This document shows positions 25,245 through 33,728 of a DNA stretch of 64,000 bases, piece after piece. Position numbers and translations under genes: made by a program. This DNA is from Planctomycetota bacterium. GTDB lineage: Bacteria > Planctomycetota > Planctomycetia > Pirellulales > Lacipirellulaceae. Within the stretch, counting starts at the first letter, position 1. Each line of letters starts with the position of its first letter. The stretch covers positions 1 to 64,000 of the forward strand of contig JAJRSE010000071.1 of NCBI GenBank assembly GCA_024278955.1. Reading direction: 5' to 3'. Below the pieces are notes generated by a model, which was not told the origin of the DNA, ran no database searches, and worked only from the letters and a program-made list of their open reading frames with translations.

Positions 25245-26735
25245 ATGGCTTCCTTTGCTCAAGAGGTGATGGAGGTCCACAAGTATTTAGAAGCATTGTT
25301 AGTTGCGGCAGTTTTTGGGATTACGGTTTTCATGCTGACCTCCGAAGTCGAAAACCCCGTCGTTTTACATTTGTACTACGTTCCCGTCATATTAACGGGT
25401 TTCTTTCGCGGGGCGTACCACGCCCGACTGATGTCGCTTTTTTGTATCCTGACCGCGACGACCGTATTTCTTCCCGCCATGTACGATGCCTCCGTTGAGC
25501 CCACCTCACTCGGGCCAGTTTTCGCCTTCATGCTTTGGGGAGCAACTCTGGTGCTGATCGCCATGCTCGTGGGAACTCTGAGCGACGGATGGCGCAGCGC
25601 TATGAGCGAGCTTTGCGTTGCCCACGAGCGGGATGTCCTCACCGATTCTCTGACCGATGCTGCCAATCGTCGGGCATTCGAGTATGAACTCAACCGGCGT
25701 TTGGCCCAATGGAATCGCGATCAAACACCCCTTTATCTCGTTCTTCTCGACATCGACCACTTCAAGAAATTCAACGACCGCTATGGCCATCAGGCAGGAG
25801 ATGCCGTCCTCAAGTCAGTTGCCAAGGTTCTGCAACAAACGGTGCGCGAAGTCGATCTCGTTGCCCGATACGGAGGCGAAGAATTTGCTCTTGTGATCTC
25901 CGGAACCGAAGCGGACGATGTCAAAGACATTGCCGAACGAGCTCGCAGCCTGATCGAGTCTTCTCGTTTTCCTCACCGAGGGTTGATGCTACGGGTCACG
26001 GCAAGCCTTGGCGTTGCTCAGATCAGCAACGGAGAAGACATTACTTCGCTTATCCAACGCTCTGATGCCGCGTTATATTGCTCAAAGGAAGCAGGTCGTA
26101 ACTGCATTCATTTCCACGATGGAACCACGTGCCAGCGATTTGGTCTGGGCATGGCTACCGAAACAGTCGATTCGCTAAATGAAAGTTCCACGCCCAACTC
26201 GCCTGACGTCTACACGGATGAAACAACGGGATTACCCGCTCAAAAGGTTTTCCTCGAAGAGTTCCGACGACGCACTTTAGAAACACGCCGCTACAGTGGC
26301 GATCTAGCGATTGCCATCGTTGCCATTGACGGGCTCATGAAAGACACGGACCGTGATGTGCGGACACAAAAAGTTCTCCTCGCAACCATCTCCCAACTGG
26401 CTGCTTCGGTGCTTCGCGAAACCGATATGATTGCACGCTACGACGCCAATTGTTTCAGCATACTGTTTCCCACGACGTCGATGGAGATGGCGTTGGTCCC
26501 GCTAAAACGGTTGAGCCGTGATGCATCGCAATATTCCAATGCACACTGCCCCTCGCTTTCCTTTTCGGTCAGCATCGGCGTCGCAGAAGTGTTGACTGCA
26601 GAACCCCCCGGTTTAATCTTGCAGCGAGCCGAGCTGGCTCTCGCCGCCTCAATCGCGGCAGGGGGCGACTCACTTCATGTACACGATGGCGTCGATTGCA
26701 ACTTGGTTCACGTCGATGGCCTAGTCGCCAAATAA
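25245..26735 (+). CDS. Membrane diguanylate cyclase with two GGDEF domains, second degenerate
   Basis: 496 aa. Three to four membrane helices fill residues 14-112. The first GGDEF domain (about 130-290) is intact: substrate loop DIDHFKKFNDRYGHQAGD, active site GGEEF (210-214) and inhibitory-site RxxD (REVD, 201-204) five residues before it. The second domain (about 325-490) keeps the same layout and RETD (391-394), but GGEEF is replaced by DANCF (400-404), so it cannot be catalytic by the usual mechanism. ATG 25245 follows a GGAG 11 nt upstream; ATG 25218 is possible. Last gene of the minor-pilin set. Confidence 0.9.
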   Translation: MASFAQEVMEVHKYLEALLVAAVFGITVFMLTSEVENPVVLHLYYVPVILTGFFRGAYHARLMSLFCILTATTVFLPAMYDASVEPTSLGPVFAFMLWGATLVLIAMLVGTLSDGWRSAMSELCVAHERDVLTDSLTDAANRRAFEYELNRRLAQWNRDQTPLYLVLLDIDHFKKFNDRYGHQAGDAVLKSVAKVLQQTVREVDLVARYGGEEFALVISGTEADDVKDIAERARSLIESSRFPHRGLMLRVTASLGVAQISNGEDITSLIQRSDAALYCSKEAGRNCIHFHDGTTCQRFGLGMATETVDSLNESSTPNSPDVYTDETTGLPAQKVFLEEFRRRTLETRRYSGDLAIAIVAIDGLMKDTDRDVRTQKVLLATISQLAASVLRETDMIARYDANCFSILFPTTSMEMALVPLKRLSRDASQYSNAHCPSLSFSVSIGVAEVLTAEPPGLILQRAELALAASIAAGGDSLHVHDGVDCNLVHVDGLVAK

Positions 26736-26772
26736 CCTGGAAACAAGCGAAACCTGGCTCTTGAACTGCTCT

Positions 26773-27513
26773 TTAGAGCCATCTGCGAAGCCAACGCGGC
26801 AGATAATCGCGATGCCGATTCAACAGCGCTCCCGTAACCAATACGCCATCTTCTTCAAGACGTCGCAGGGCGCGTTGGGCTTCTTGACGCTTGGTCGCTT
26901 CGCTTCGAGCAACCAGCAAGACGGTATCCAACTCTCTCGCCAAAGGCAAAGCCTTGCTTAACGCCTCGGCTACCGGGAGGTCGACGATTACCAGCCCATA
27001 CTCGGCCTGGAAATATTCGAGCATCTCTGCCACCATGTGGCTTTGCATCTCCAGCCCGTTCGAGTCCGAGAGGTTGCCTAGAGGAAGCAGGTCGACGTTT
27101 TCGCCAATGGGTTTCGGTTCGCACTCTCGCGGCGAAAGTTCTCCCGACAAAACATCCAAAAGCCCCCCCTCATTGGCAACACGAAAAACCTTTTGCAACG
27201 AGGGCGATCGCCAATTGGCGTCGATGAGCAACACGCGCTCAGCAAGCTGCGATCCCGCGTGCAATGCGAGGTTCGCTGCGAGGGTCGTAGACCCCACACC
27301 AGCTTGACATCCCGAAAATCCCACCGTCATCGTTTTGCCAGCAGACGGTAGCGAATTGAGACGCCAGAGGAGCGCGTCGTAGTTCGCTTGCCGCGAACTT
27401 AGCGCTCGCGGCTTACGCCGGCGAGGTTCGGAGTAACGTGGAGCCTTTTGAGGACGATTTTCAACGTCTTCGCGGGCATTCGCATTTTGCTGTACGGTGG
27501 TATTGTTGTTCAT
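26773..27513 (-). CDS. CpsD/CpaE-like P-loop ATPase with altered Walker A
   Basis: 246 aa of the MinD/BY-kinase group. Residues 1-58 are polar and Arg-rich. The P-loop AGVGSTT (71-77) has Ser where CpsD-type proteins have the catalytic Lys (GEGKST), as in CpaE/TadZ-type proteins. The Walker A-prime segment VLLIDANWRSPSL (94-106) and a later VIVDLPVA are present. The C-terminus has no tyrosine cluster. It lies 39 nt downstream of the Wzz-like gene, so it probably works with it in polysaccharide export, perhaps without kinase activity. Confidence 0.82.
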   Translation of the reverse strand: MNNNTTVQQNANAREDVENRPQKAPRYSEPRRRKPRALSSRQANYDALLWRLNSLPSAGKTMTVGFSGCQAGVGSTTLAANLALHAGSQLAERVLLIDANWRSPSLQKVFRVANEGGLLDVLSGELSPRECEPKPIGENVDLLPLGNLSDSNGLEMQSHMVAEMLEYFQAEYGLVIVDLPVAEALSKALPLARELDTVLLVARSEATKRQEAQRALRRLEEDGVLVTGALLNRHRDYLPRWLRRWL

Positions 27514-27552
27514 CGGTATCGACCTTTAAGGAAGATGCTCTTGTTTTTTTAC

Positions 27553-29115
27553 TTAGGCGGAGACTTTGGCATAGCTTCGTTTGTTGGGAATTGTTCCCAA
27601 CACGGGAAGTTGCAGCGATTCTTCGAGCTGCTGTTCGGTGTAGATGTTTTCGTTAAGTTTCTCGCAGAGAAATACCATCGAAATCGTTGACGCAAACGCA
27701 AGGATCAGCGTAAGTGCTCCTACAAGCAATTTGTTTGGGTTCACCGGCTTTTTCGACAAGGTCGAAGCTTGAGCGACAATCACATTCGAGATCCGCTCGT
27801 TGTCGAGTTCTTGATCGGTACGGGCTTTCTCTAGGTTCTCTGCCGATCGAAAGAAATCGGTTTGAGCCATTTGAGTTGCGCGTTGCAGGCTATCGATTTC
27901 AATTTCATAGTCGTTTAGCTCGTTCATTTGGGCGAGTACCAGCTCGCGATGCTCATCAAGCTTGGCCACCCGAGCCTCAATACCGGCCAAACTGCTTTCC
28001 TCTACCGCGAGCGAAAGGGAAATCGACCGATGGTTGGGGTTCACATCGCTGGTGGTCTCGTGTCGGGCAGGATCTTCTTTCGCAAGCATCGCTTCTGCCT
28101 TCTTGAGCTGCTTACGAGTCGCTTGAAGCGAAGGGTGATCTTCAGCGAACTTGGCCTCTTGGTCGAGCATCAGCACTTGCAGGTCGTAGAGCTGCGAACG
28201 CAAAAGGTCCGTACCGGTATTCGGGAGCGTGACTTCCATCGAAACCATACGCTCGGGCACAGCAGACAGTTGTTTCTTCATGTCGGCAATCTGAGCAAGA
28301 GAAGCCGACCGTTGCTGGAGCGATTCGTAGCGGCTGTTTTCGATCGCACTAAGTCGATTTTCCAAGGAACCGCGGCGCGACCCGATAGAAACGATATGCA
28401 TGCGATTCTTCGCTTCTCGCAACTTGTTGACGGTCTGGTCCAAATGCTCGCTTAGCGACGCATGCTGCTGTTCAAAAAATGCCTTCGATCCGCTAGTCTG
28501 GTGAATCCGAAGATGTTCGAGACGATAAACTTCGACCAGTGTTTGAGCGACCCGTTGAGCCAGCTCCGGGGTCTTGGCATCGTAGCCTACGGCAATCAGA
28601 GTTGAGTTATGTTCTGCCTGGACGTTGAGATTGCGTCCGATCGTAATGATCGCTTTCTCGCGATCTGAAATCGGATCGATGCTTCTCACAAGTTGCACCA
28701 ATCGGCCAACCGTGTTGCTTACAAAATCAGAGAAAAAATTACTCGTGTCGTCCCCCACGCCGCCCTTTCCCAGCACCACATCTTCGCCCAAGCGGTCGAC
28801 GACGCCCTCTATCACGCCGCGGCTTCTGAGCATGTCAATCGCAGTCACAATTTCATTTACGCGACCGCTCGATTGCAACGAAATCGTGTCGCCCGTGGTA
28901 GCCGTGGGGTCGAGGTTTACCGATTCACGGCCCACCTGCATGAAAAGCTTCGCTTCCGAACGATAAGTGCGCGGAGCGAACAGGAGTACTAACGTACCCA
29001 TCGCGAAAATACAAAGAGGGAGTAGCACGGCCTTTTTCTTATGCCGAAACAGCGTGGCGACAAAATCACCCAGGCGATAGCTCCCCTCGCCGGATTCAAA
29101 GGAATTAGTATTCAT
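27553..29115 (-). CDS. Wzz/GumC-type polysaccharide chain-length protein
   Basis: 520 aa. An N-terminal helix (about 32-52) and a C-terminal helix (about 470-490) flank a large periplasmic region with the Wzz domain at the start (TYRSEAKLFMQVGRESVNLD) and long coiled coils (about 205-290 and 380-450). The tyrosine-kinase domain is not fused but encoded separately by the next gene. It likely controls length or export of a surface polysaccharide. No glycosyltransferase or Wzx/Wzy gene is in the window. Confidence 0.88.
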   Translation of the reverse strand: MNTNSFESGEGSYRLGDFVATLFRHKKKAVLLPLCIFAMGTLVLLFAPRTYRSEAKLFMQVGRESVNLDPTATTGDTISLQSSGRVNEIVTAIDMLRSRGVIEGVVDRLGEDVVLGKGGVGDDTSNFFSDFVSNTVGRLVQLVRSIDPISDREKAIITIGRNLNVQAEHNSTLIAVGYDAKTPELAQRVAQTLVEVYRLEHLRIHQTSGSKAFFEQQHASLSEHLDQTVNKLREAKNRMHIVSIGSRRGSLENRLSAIENSRYESLQQRSASLAQIADMKKQLSAVPERMVSMEVTLPNTGTDLLRSQLYDLQVLMLDQEAKFAEDHPSLQATRKQLKKAEAMLAKEDPARHETTSDVNPNHRSISLSLAVEESSLAGIEARVAKLDEHRELVLAQMNELNDYEIEIDSLQRATQMAQTDFFRSAENLEKARTDQELDNERISNVIVAQASTLSKKPVNPNKLLVGALTLILAFASTISMVFLCEKLNENIYTEQQLEESLQLPVLGTIPNKRSYAKVSA

Positions 29116-29403
29116 CGTTCAATCGTTCTTTGTGCAATTTGCGAGGCAATCTGGGGGCGGCATCGTCCTACAGGGACTAAACCCGGCGCGAAACGCCTAA
29201 TCCTCTATCTTAAACAGCCCGCTAGAAAATCACACTCGCTGAGACGCTCATTTCTTCCCTTTTTCCGGTTTCTTTAGGAAAAGGCCGGGGCTTGGAGATT
29301 CGCGACTAGCCAAAAAAGAGCCAATACGAGTGCTTTGTCAGGATTGACTGCCGCAAGGAGACTCGCCGACGACGCGGCAAGAAAAGATGACGTACGTTCT
29401 AGC
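29116..29403. other. Intergenic region upstream of the Wzz-like gene
   Basis: Leader and probable promoter region of the Wzz-like operon. I see no gene and no clear regulatory site. Confidence 0.4.
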
Positions 29404-29434
29404 AAAGCCCGGGGATTGCAATCCCCGGGCTTTT
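29404..29434. terminator. Rho-independent terminator after the diadenylate cyclase gene
   Basis: A palindrome GCCCGGGGATTGCAATCCCCGGGC (29407-29420 with 29417-29430) flanked by AAA on one side and TTTT on the other. It lies 33 nt past the stop of the leftward cyclase gene and can act in both directions. Confidence 0.88.
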
Positions 29435-29466
29435 CATGATGAGAAAGTGCACTCTGAGAGAAAAGA

Positions 29467-30399
29467 TCAGTCACCGGCCGGCGGGTCGTACTCAAAATCT
29501 TTCCACTTCATCGCTCGGCGGAAAGGTTCGATGCGGAGCATAACCTCGCCATTCTGAAAGAGCCGTACCGTGCCGTTCGACTCGCTAACCGTGATCGCAA
29601 TCGCGCTTGTTGCACGGCTGATCGCGGCCCCAGCCCAGTGTCTTGCACCCAAGCCTTTGCTTAGGCTTATTTCCGCCGCAGGAGAAGAAACATACTGACA
29701 CGCTGCGACCACCGTGCCGTCTGACGAGACGACCAACGCACCATCGAGCTGCGAAATCTCTTTGATCGACTCTCGCACTTTCGGATCGCCAAGCCGACGG
29801 TCGCTCGGACTGTATCCACGCACCGGGTCGAAGCCTAACGGGTAACAATGCTTCATCACCTTGCGATGATCACCAACAATAAACAAGGTTCCGACCGGCT
29901 TGCCTTCGCGACCTTCGCGGCCAATAGACACCGCGAGATCGACGACTGCCTTTAAGGTCTCGATCGGGATACGAGTTTCCAGCTTACGAAGGTCGTGTAC
30001 GGTGAGGCGTCCCAGGTGCTCATCAAGGCGAATCAGGCTCAACGAATCGATCGTGCCCGATTCAAAGCCGCTATAAAGAGCAACTACCCCAGCACCAGGC
30101 GCAAGCAAATCGTCTGCTACGCTTTCCAAAATAGCTTGCGTCAGCCGCTCGTATACCGGGCTGTCCGGGATATTCAGCTCGACCGTGTCGAATCCGAAGT
30201 CATCAGCCTTAGCCAAGTGTTGGCGGCGGTCGCTAGCCAACAAAACGTGCATCTTGCCTGTCGCAGCGCGAAGCTTTTCCCAATCGATCGAGCCTTCGAG
30301 TACAAACAAGAGAGCATCGGCATCTTCGAGTTCTGCCAATCGAGTGGCAACGCCACAGAAGGCTTCGAGCTGATCAGTAAACTTGATCGAAGGGGCCAT
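29467..30399 (-). CDS. Diadenylate cyclase, DacZ-like
   Basis: 310 aa. The N-terminal half contains a segment like the C-terminal domain of pyruvate kinase (HVLLASDRRQHLAKADDFGF ... GVVALYSGFE), as in the archaeal DacZ type. The C-terminal DAC (DisA_N) domain has the DGA motif (219-221) and GARHWAGAAIS at 251-261, where the usual RHR is RHW. It should make c-di-AMP from two ATP, provided the changed residue is tolerated. ATG 30399 is used; the frame opens earlier only with TTG. No membrane helix, so probably cytosolic. Confidence 0.83.
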   Translation of the reverse strand: MAPSIKFTDQLEAFCGVATRLAELEDADALLFVLEGSIDWEKLRAATGKMHVLLASDRRQHLAKADDFGFDTVELNIPDSPVYERLTQAILESVADDLLAPGAGVVALYSGFESGTIDSLSLIRLDEHLGRLTVHDLRKLETRIPIETLKAVVDLAVSIGREGREGKPVGTLFIVGDHRKVMKHCYPLGFDPVRGYSPSDRRLGDPKVRESIKEISQLDGALVVSSDGTVVAACQYVSSPAAEISLSKGLGARHWAGAAISRATSAIAITVSESNGTVRLFQNGEVMLRIEPFRRAMKWKDFEYDPPAGD

Positions 30400-30607
30400 C
30401 TTGCTACCGCACGTTCCTAGGAGCAATTCGGAGTAAGAAATCGCTGCCTAGCGGCATACGAGAAATGTAATGTAGTGGAACCCCGCAAGGACTTCAATGG
30501 AGAATCGAGAAATGGCGACTCCTTCAAAGGGCTCTCTCTGGGAACTTTGAGATGCCCTACTCGGTTTCGTTATTCATCATTCAACCTTCACCACGACTCC
30601 CTATTCG

Positions 30608-32335
30608 CTACCTTTTCGATCTGGCACGATCCGATCGAGGCGATTTCCCCGCCACGGGCATGTTCTCTATTTTGTCGTAGGGAGAAAATACCAAGCGATC
30701 GTAGACTAGCAGTGCATGGATCGCATGCCCCAGCGGGCCCGTTTCCCAGTCTTTGTTACTGTTGTTGTACATAATCGTTGCCAAGTAATTCGCAGCTCGG
30801 GTGGTCTTCGACGATTTCAACTCTTTCTCGCTTGCTGCGTAAAGGAGCCACTCGAGCAGATGCCCAGTCGTTTTGAACTTTCGATCAATGCTTTTTTCGT
30901 TGCCGGGCCCGCGAAACCATTCGGTGCTAAAACTGCCGTCGCGATTCTGCAAACGATAAGCATACTGCTGATAACGCTGTACAAACTTCTTGGCTTTGAG
31001 GTACTGCCCATCCACAGGCTCCCCTCGCTGTTGCCGCGTTTTGTAGGCAAGAGTGAGACCGCTTAGTCGATGCGTACCGCCACAGGCGGCTCCGCGAACC
31101 GGTTGGCGGAGCTCTTCGGAAATCAGCCGCGAGATATTCCACTGCATCCCCTGGTCATTCATCCATGTGGCGTCCGAGTCGAGATAGTGCATCAGACCGA
31201 TCAATTTGAACGTCAGTTCGGTACGAGGGTAGCACGTTCTCATTTCCATTTTCACAAGGTCGCCAATCGTAAAATCGTGACCTTCGATGCGCATCGGATA
31301 ATCTTTACTCACCTTCGCTTGGGCCAGCATTGCAAGCAACTGACCTCGATGTCCCTGCAATGCGGGGCCAACTCGTACACGCATTTCGCCCTCATCGCTC
31401 ACATACATCAGCGTACGTCGCTTACACGATTGATTGAAACAGAGCCAGCCGACCGCCGAGGTCGACTTACCCCGCGGGCCGCCGACTAGCAACTTGCTGT
31501 CAACTTCGTAGGCCAAAAGTGCGTGCATCATTTCCCAAGGGCTACGATCGCGAGTGTTCAGCGGCCGTCCATGGTAGTAGGTCAGAACTCGACGTATTTT
31601 CTTTCGCAGATTCTTTTGCGATGTCGTGAGGGGCGGCAAGTTTGCCAAATTCACTCGCATCGGTTCCGAAGTAAGTTCCGCCTTGGGGGTCGGAAAACTC
31701 TTGACCACCAGCGGCTTGGCCTTGGCGGTCCTACGACTGGTCGTCGATTTCTTTGCCGACTTCTTCTTGGATTGCTTCGCTTGATGGTTGGTGTTGGATT
31801 TTGATTGCGAGGTGCTACTTTTTTTCGTCGATTGGCTTCTCGATCGAGTCGAAGTCCGAATCCGACGCGCCACTTTCTGAGGGGCGACCAACTGAGGGCC
31901 AACCAAGCGGTCGGTTGCCGTCGTAGCTTTCGAGGTCGTAGCTTTCGTTTTCGTTTTTAGTGCGGTCCCCGGTTTTTTCGCCAGAGACTTCGTGCTGCTG
32001 GTTTTAGGAGAAATCCATTTCGTGAATGGCGAATCCACAAGTTGCGGTTTGTGACTCGAAGCAGAACGAGCTATCCGGCGAGCTTTTGGAGCTGGTTTCG
32101 CAGGCCAAAGAAGTCGGGATTCGACGATCGTTTCCTGGCCGAGCACATCCAAAATCGAGGGCGGAGTCCCAAACTCTTGAGGCGCAATCTGCGCGCCCAA
32201 CGTCGAGCGAGATTCCATGGCGTTGGGATCCCAGTCGGATTCCGCGCCTTGAACAATCAGATTCATCTGTGTCGAAAAAACGATCAAAGCGAGCACACCT
32301 AGAGCGCCGCTAGAAGATGGCAACAAGCGTTGCAT
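30608..32335 (-). CDS. Secreted protein with basic low-complexity linker and helical C-terminal domain
   Basis: 575 aa. Signal peptide about 1-30 (ends VQGAES). Residues about 100-225 are rich in Lys, Ser, Thr and Arg (TSTRSRSQSTKKSSTSQSKS). The rest is mainly helical, with HxLLAYE- and LLEWLLYAAS-type segments that recall alpha-toroid (prenyltransferase/terpene cyclase-like) repeats. I do not see catalytic residues of those enzymes. The function is unknown. Such a basic linker could bind cell wall or nucleic acid. Confidence 0.7.
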   Translation of the reverse strand: MQRLLPSSSGALGVLALIVFSTQMNLIVQGAESDWDPNAMESRSTLGAQIAPQEFGTPPSILDVLGQETIVESRLLWPAKPAPKARRIARSASSHKPQLVDSPFTKWISPKTSSTKSLAKKPGTALKTKTKATTSKATTATDRLVGPQLVAPQKVARRIRTSTRSRSQSTKKSSTSQSKSNTNHQAKQSKKKSAKKSTTSRRTAKAKPLVVKSFPTPKAELTSEPMRVNLANLPPLTTSQKNLRKKIRRVLTYYHGRPLNTRDRSPWEMMHALLAYEVDSKLLVGGPRGKSTSAVGWLCFNQSCKRRTLMYVSDEGEMRVRVGPALQGHRGQLLAMLAQAKVSKDYPMRIEGHDFTIGDLVKMEMRTCYPRTELTFKLIGLMHYLDSDATWMNDQGMQWNISRLISEELRQPVRGAACGGTHRLSGLTLAYKTRQQRGEPVDGQYLKAKKFVQRYQQYAYRLQNRDGSFSTEWFRGPGNEKSIDRKFKTTGHLLEWLLYAASEKELKSSKTTRAANYLATIMYNNSNKDWETGPLGHAIHALLVYDRLVFSPYDKIENMPVAGKSPRSDRARSKR

Positions 32336-32665
32336 CGAACCCCTCCCCTTAGTTTCCCTACTTCTGGCTCGGAAAATTTATCGTCCCAGAAGGCCCCACC
32401 TGTCCTGTCGGCATCTGCCGATACGCCACCCTTGCTGGACATAGAAAAGCACGCCCATGCAGTTCATATCGGGCAACAGCGCGCAGGAATCCACAGAGAA
32501 GCCTGACTTTTCGTTCGCTACCACGAAGTCCGAGACGTGAGCAAAACTAGTCAGACAGGGCGAGAATTGTGGCAAGCCTCAGATGCGCGTTCCGCGCATA
32601 GCATGGCTTGACGCTGAAATGCCAGTGCGGCAACTGGAAAACGTCCGCGCGACACGCACCAATAT
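32336..32665. other. Intergenic region
   Basis: Upstream of the leftward secreted-protein gene. Short GC-rich palindromic pieces are present but no gene or recognisable promoter. Confidence 0.4.
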
Positions 32666-32736
32666 TCCATCGCTGCTTGGTTTTCGGGTGCCACTGCTGG
32701 CTTGCCTAGCAGTGGCGCCCAACTCGAAAGTTGAGT
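32666..32736 (+). repeat. Dispersed GTGCCACTGCTGG hairpin, copy 2
   Basis: GGGTGCCACTGCTGG and CTAGCAGTGGCGCCC surround CTTGC. Flanks match copy 1 (7846-7919) in reverse complement, including ATTCCATCGC and CTTGGTTTTC on one side and CAACTCGAA on the other. Two substitutions in the right arm leave wobble or compensated pairs. Confidence 0.85.
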
Positions 32737-32802
32737 GCAATGGGATACTATTGGAGTAGTTCGAGAGAGAAGCTACGTTGCACTGGGTGCTAGCACGGAA
32801 CG

Positions 32803-33513
32803 CTAGAACGGCGAATACGATTTAATTCGTTCGGCAACCGAAACCTTAGCCTGGGGTGATACTTGAGGCTGCTTCCCAGCCGCGTAGTCTCGCCAAGCTT
32901 GGACATCGTTGCCAAGGTCCAAACCGCTAACCGCCCGCAGCGACTGAATTGCCGCATACTGCATTGCCGGATCACGATCGTTCACCGCAATTGACAGAGC
33001 CGACACGCTTTCGGGCGAAGCGATATTTCCCAAGGCGTCGACCGCGGCCAGACGTGCGTCAAGTTCATCGTCGTTTTCGATCACAATTTTCAGCTTTGCG
33101 ATCGAAGTGACTTCGGCCCGTTGCCCCAGTTTCTGGCAACAAGCAAGCCGTACGTCGAGATCGTCGTCGCTCAAACCGGCCAGCAAAACTTGGCCAGCCA
33201 AGGGAGTCGAGTACTCGGCAATCGCCTCTTGAATCGCCTTACGAACCAGGGGGTCTGGCTCGGTTTGGATTTGTGTTGCAAGCTGTTCGGCAAGCCTTGC
33301 CTGCTCGGTCGCGTCAATTCCCTCAGCCCGAGCCCCCATCTCCTGAATCGCCGACATTCGCATACCGGGCGTCAGTATTGAGGTGCGTTCTTTCGCATGA
33401 AAAGGCCAGCTAGCACATCCCATCGCAACGAGAGAAACGATCGCTACCAAAGACATCGCTGTCAGAGACGTTGCCGGCGAGGTCACACGTCGACTAAATG
33501 TTTGTAAGGCCAT
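32803..33513 (-). CDS. HEAT-repeat lipoprotein
   Basis: 236 aa. A signal sequence ends in a lipobox VAMGC (Cys at about 33), so it is probably a lipoprotein. Residues 85-210 hold three to four HEAT-like repeats (LVRKAIQEAIAEY, DLDVRLACCQKLGQR, ELDARLAAVDALGNI, DPAMQYAAIQSLRAV). HEAT arrays mediate protein contacts. ATG 33513 is chosen; the frame extends to TTG 33546 without support. The gene is divergent from the ABC permease. Confidence 0.8.
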   Translation of the reverse strand: MALQTFSRRVTSPATSLTAMSLVAIVSLVAMGCASWPFHAKERTSILTPGMRMSAIQEMGARAEGIDATEQARLAEQLATQIQTEPDPLVRKAIQEAIAEYSTPLAGQVLLAGLSDDDLDVRLACCQKLGQRAEVTSIAKLKIVIENDDELDARLAAVDALGNIASPESVSALSIAVNDRDPAMQYAAIQSLRAVSGLDLGNDVQAWRDYAAGKQPQVSPQAKVSVAERIKSYSPF

Positions 33514-33728
33514 GGGCAAAGTGCTTGTCGTGAACCGGCGCGGCAAGAAACCTTGCCAGCAGGGACGGGAGATACAGATAAGTGCCGCGAAACATTAGCA
33601 AACCCCCAATCTGCCGGCCATGCCAACTTTTTACTGCCAGCAGAGGGCGATATCAGCCCAAGCAAGCGGCTGGTAGAATAAACGGTCGGCTGTGCTAGCA
33701 CCCTAAGGTTCCTATAATCGCGAAGCGT

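Noticed and set aside
29274-29495. Minus-strand frame of 73 codons downstream of the diadenylate cyclase
   Set aside because: It overlaps the cyclase stop region and crosses the strong palindromic terminator at 29404-29434.
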